From positions 2,100,780-2,164,779 of the forward strand of contig CM001167.1 of assembly GCA_000212915.1 (NCBI GenBank): a DNA stretch of 64,000 nt, in the 5' to 3' direction. Origin of the DNA: Bacteroides coprosuis DSM 18011. Its GTDB lineage: Bacteria; Bacteroidota; Bacteroidia; Bacteroidales; Bacteroidaceae. Below are positions 63,707-64,000 of the stretch, one piece after another. The notes below the pieces were generated by a model that was given only the letters and a program-made list of their open reading frames with translations, had not been told where the DNA came from and searched no databases. Numbering within the stretch: position 1 is the stretch's first letter; each line of letters opens with the position of its first letter. Position numbers and translations under genes: made by a program.

Positions 63707-64000
63707 TTCTTCTTTTTCACTATAGTGGTCGACAACCCGGGTAAGGAGTTTTTTCTTACAGAGATATTATATTCTTGTTCAGCCATATCAATCATCATGT
63801 CAAATATGGCAGCTTTCCGATCTGACTGCTCTGCTCTATGTTCTAAAGTTGCATTCTGCTTCTCTAGGAGCTTAATTTTTTGCTCTAATTCTAATATCGT
63901 TTGAGTTTTACTCTTTGTCATATTATTGGGGCATTGATTTTCCCAGTCAAAGTTACCATATTTTTGTAACCAAACACGAATAGTATTGTGTCCTTGGATT
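63703..64000 (-). CDS. IS3-family orfA, truncated by the window end
   Basis: C-terminal part of orfA: coiled-coil TILELEQKIKLLEKQNATLE and the KKK end overlapping the orfB ATG. The frame continues past 64000; by comparison with copy 1, the start would be about 137 bp beyond. Confidence 0.88.
   Translation of the reverse strand, partial: IQGHNTIRVWLQKYGNFDWENQCPNNMTKSKTQTILELEQKIKLLEKQNATLEHRAEQSDRKAAIFDMMIDMAEQEYNISVRKNSLPGLSTTIVKKKK

Larger units (their letters stand above)
62783..64000 (-). mobile_element. IS3-family insertion sequence, copy 2 (runs past the window end)
   Basis: Left end TGTCTCGTCCTAA at 62783, same as copy 1 at 13150, and nearly identical sequence onward. The three bases before it are again ATT. 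The transposase frame is intact here. The right end would lie at about 64170, outside the window. Confidence 0.92.

Noticed and set aside
1-64000. tRNA or rRNA genes
   Set aside because: No cloverleaf-like sequence with conserved T-loop and anticodon arm, and no rRNA segments, were noticed on either strand; a covariance scan could still find one.

Overview
The window looks like a stretch of chromosome from a low-GC member of the Bacteroidales (Bacteroides or a close relative). The evidence is a TonB-dependent BtuB behind a cobalamin riboswitch, a SusD-like remnant, ECF sigma factors followed by DUF4252 and DUF6249 proteins, lipoprotein sulfatase and choloylglycine-hydrolase genes, no strong Shine-Dalgarno sequences, and several sites matching the Bacteroidetes -7 promoter box TAnnTTTG. 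Everything here was read by eye; no database search was run.

Layout. 1-9.4 kb: btuB (cut by the window start) with its riboswitch, an AGCS amino-acid symporter, a secreted double-DTG aspartic protease, an arginase-like UPF0489 protein, a small GNAT protein, a 31-aa membrane peptide and a nitronate monooxygenase. 10-20 kb: a DUF2284 protein, an ECF sigma operon divergent from a DUF6249 membrane protein, a first IS3-family copy with a broken transposase, a MaoC dehydratase, a lipoprotein, a shikimate-dehydrogenase-like gene with an OxyR-type regulator, a NifX-like protein and MutT. 20.2-22.6 kb: an S9 peptidase. 22.8-39.8 kb: a defence island holding a complete six-gene type 1 BREX operon (brxA-brxB-brxC-pglX-pglZ-brxL, all on the minus strand). 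It is flanked by an unrecognised 231-aa gene on one side. On the other side are a frameshifted small ORF and a large unrecognised gene whose frame is interrupted at an A7 tract.

40.3-43.8 kb: an ECF sigma/anti-sigma operon with DUF4252 proteins, then DUF2752 and TM2 proteins. 43.9-46.5 kb: hcpR and hcp, divergent, with a palindromic operator between them (nitrosative stress). 48-50 kb: the queuosine operon (YhhQ-type transporter, queC, queF). 50-56.7 kb: a SusD-like remnant, membrane-anchored HemD, an Ntn hydrolase of the bile-salt/penicillin-acylase family, a lipoprotein, a DMT-type permease and ribokinase. 57-64 kb: a helical-repeat protein, an MFS transporter, a TPR protein with a small partner, an S1-type sulfatase, and a second IS3-family copy running off the window end.

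The most unexpected structure is a family of five dispersed intergenic elements (about 4.2, 12.9, 40.2, 50.8 and 62.6 kb). Each is four tandem units of exactly 22 bp, with core GACACCGACATG, mostly placed between convergent genes. Two further intergenic modules (5.85-5.94 kb and 39.98-40.06 kb) share a layout of promoter box, TATTAG/AAGGTT segment and GGAGCA hairpin with a T-tract, and look like small RNAs or orphan leaders.
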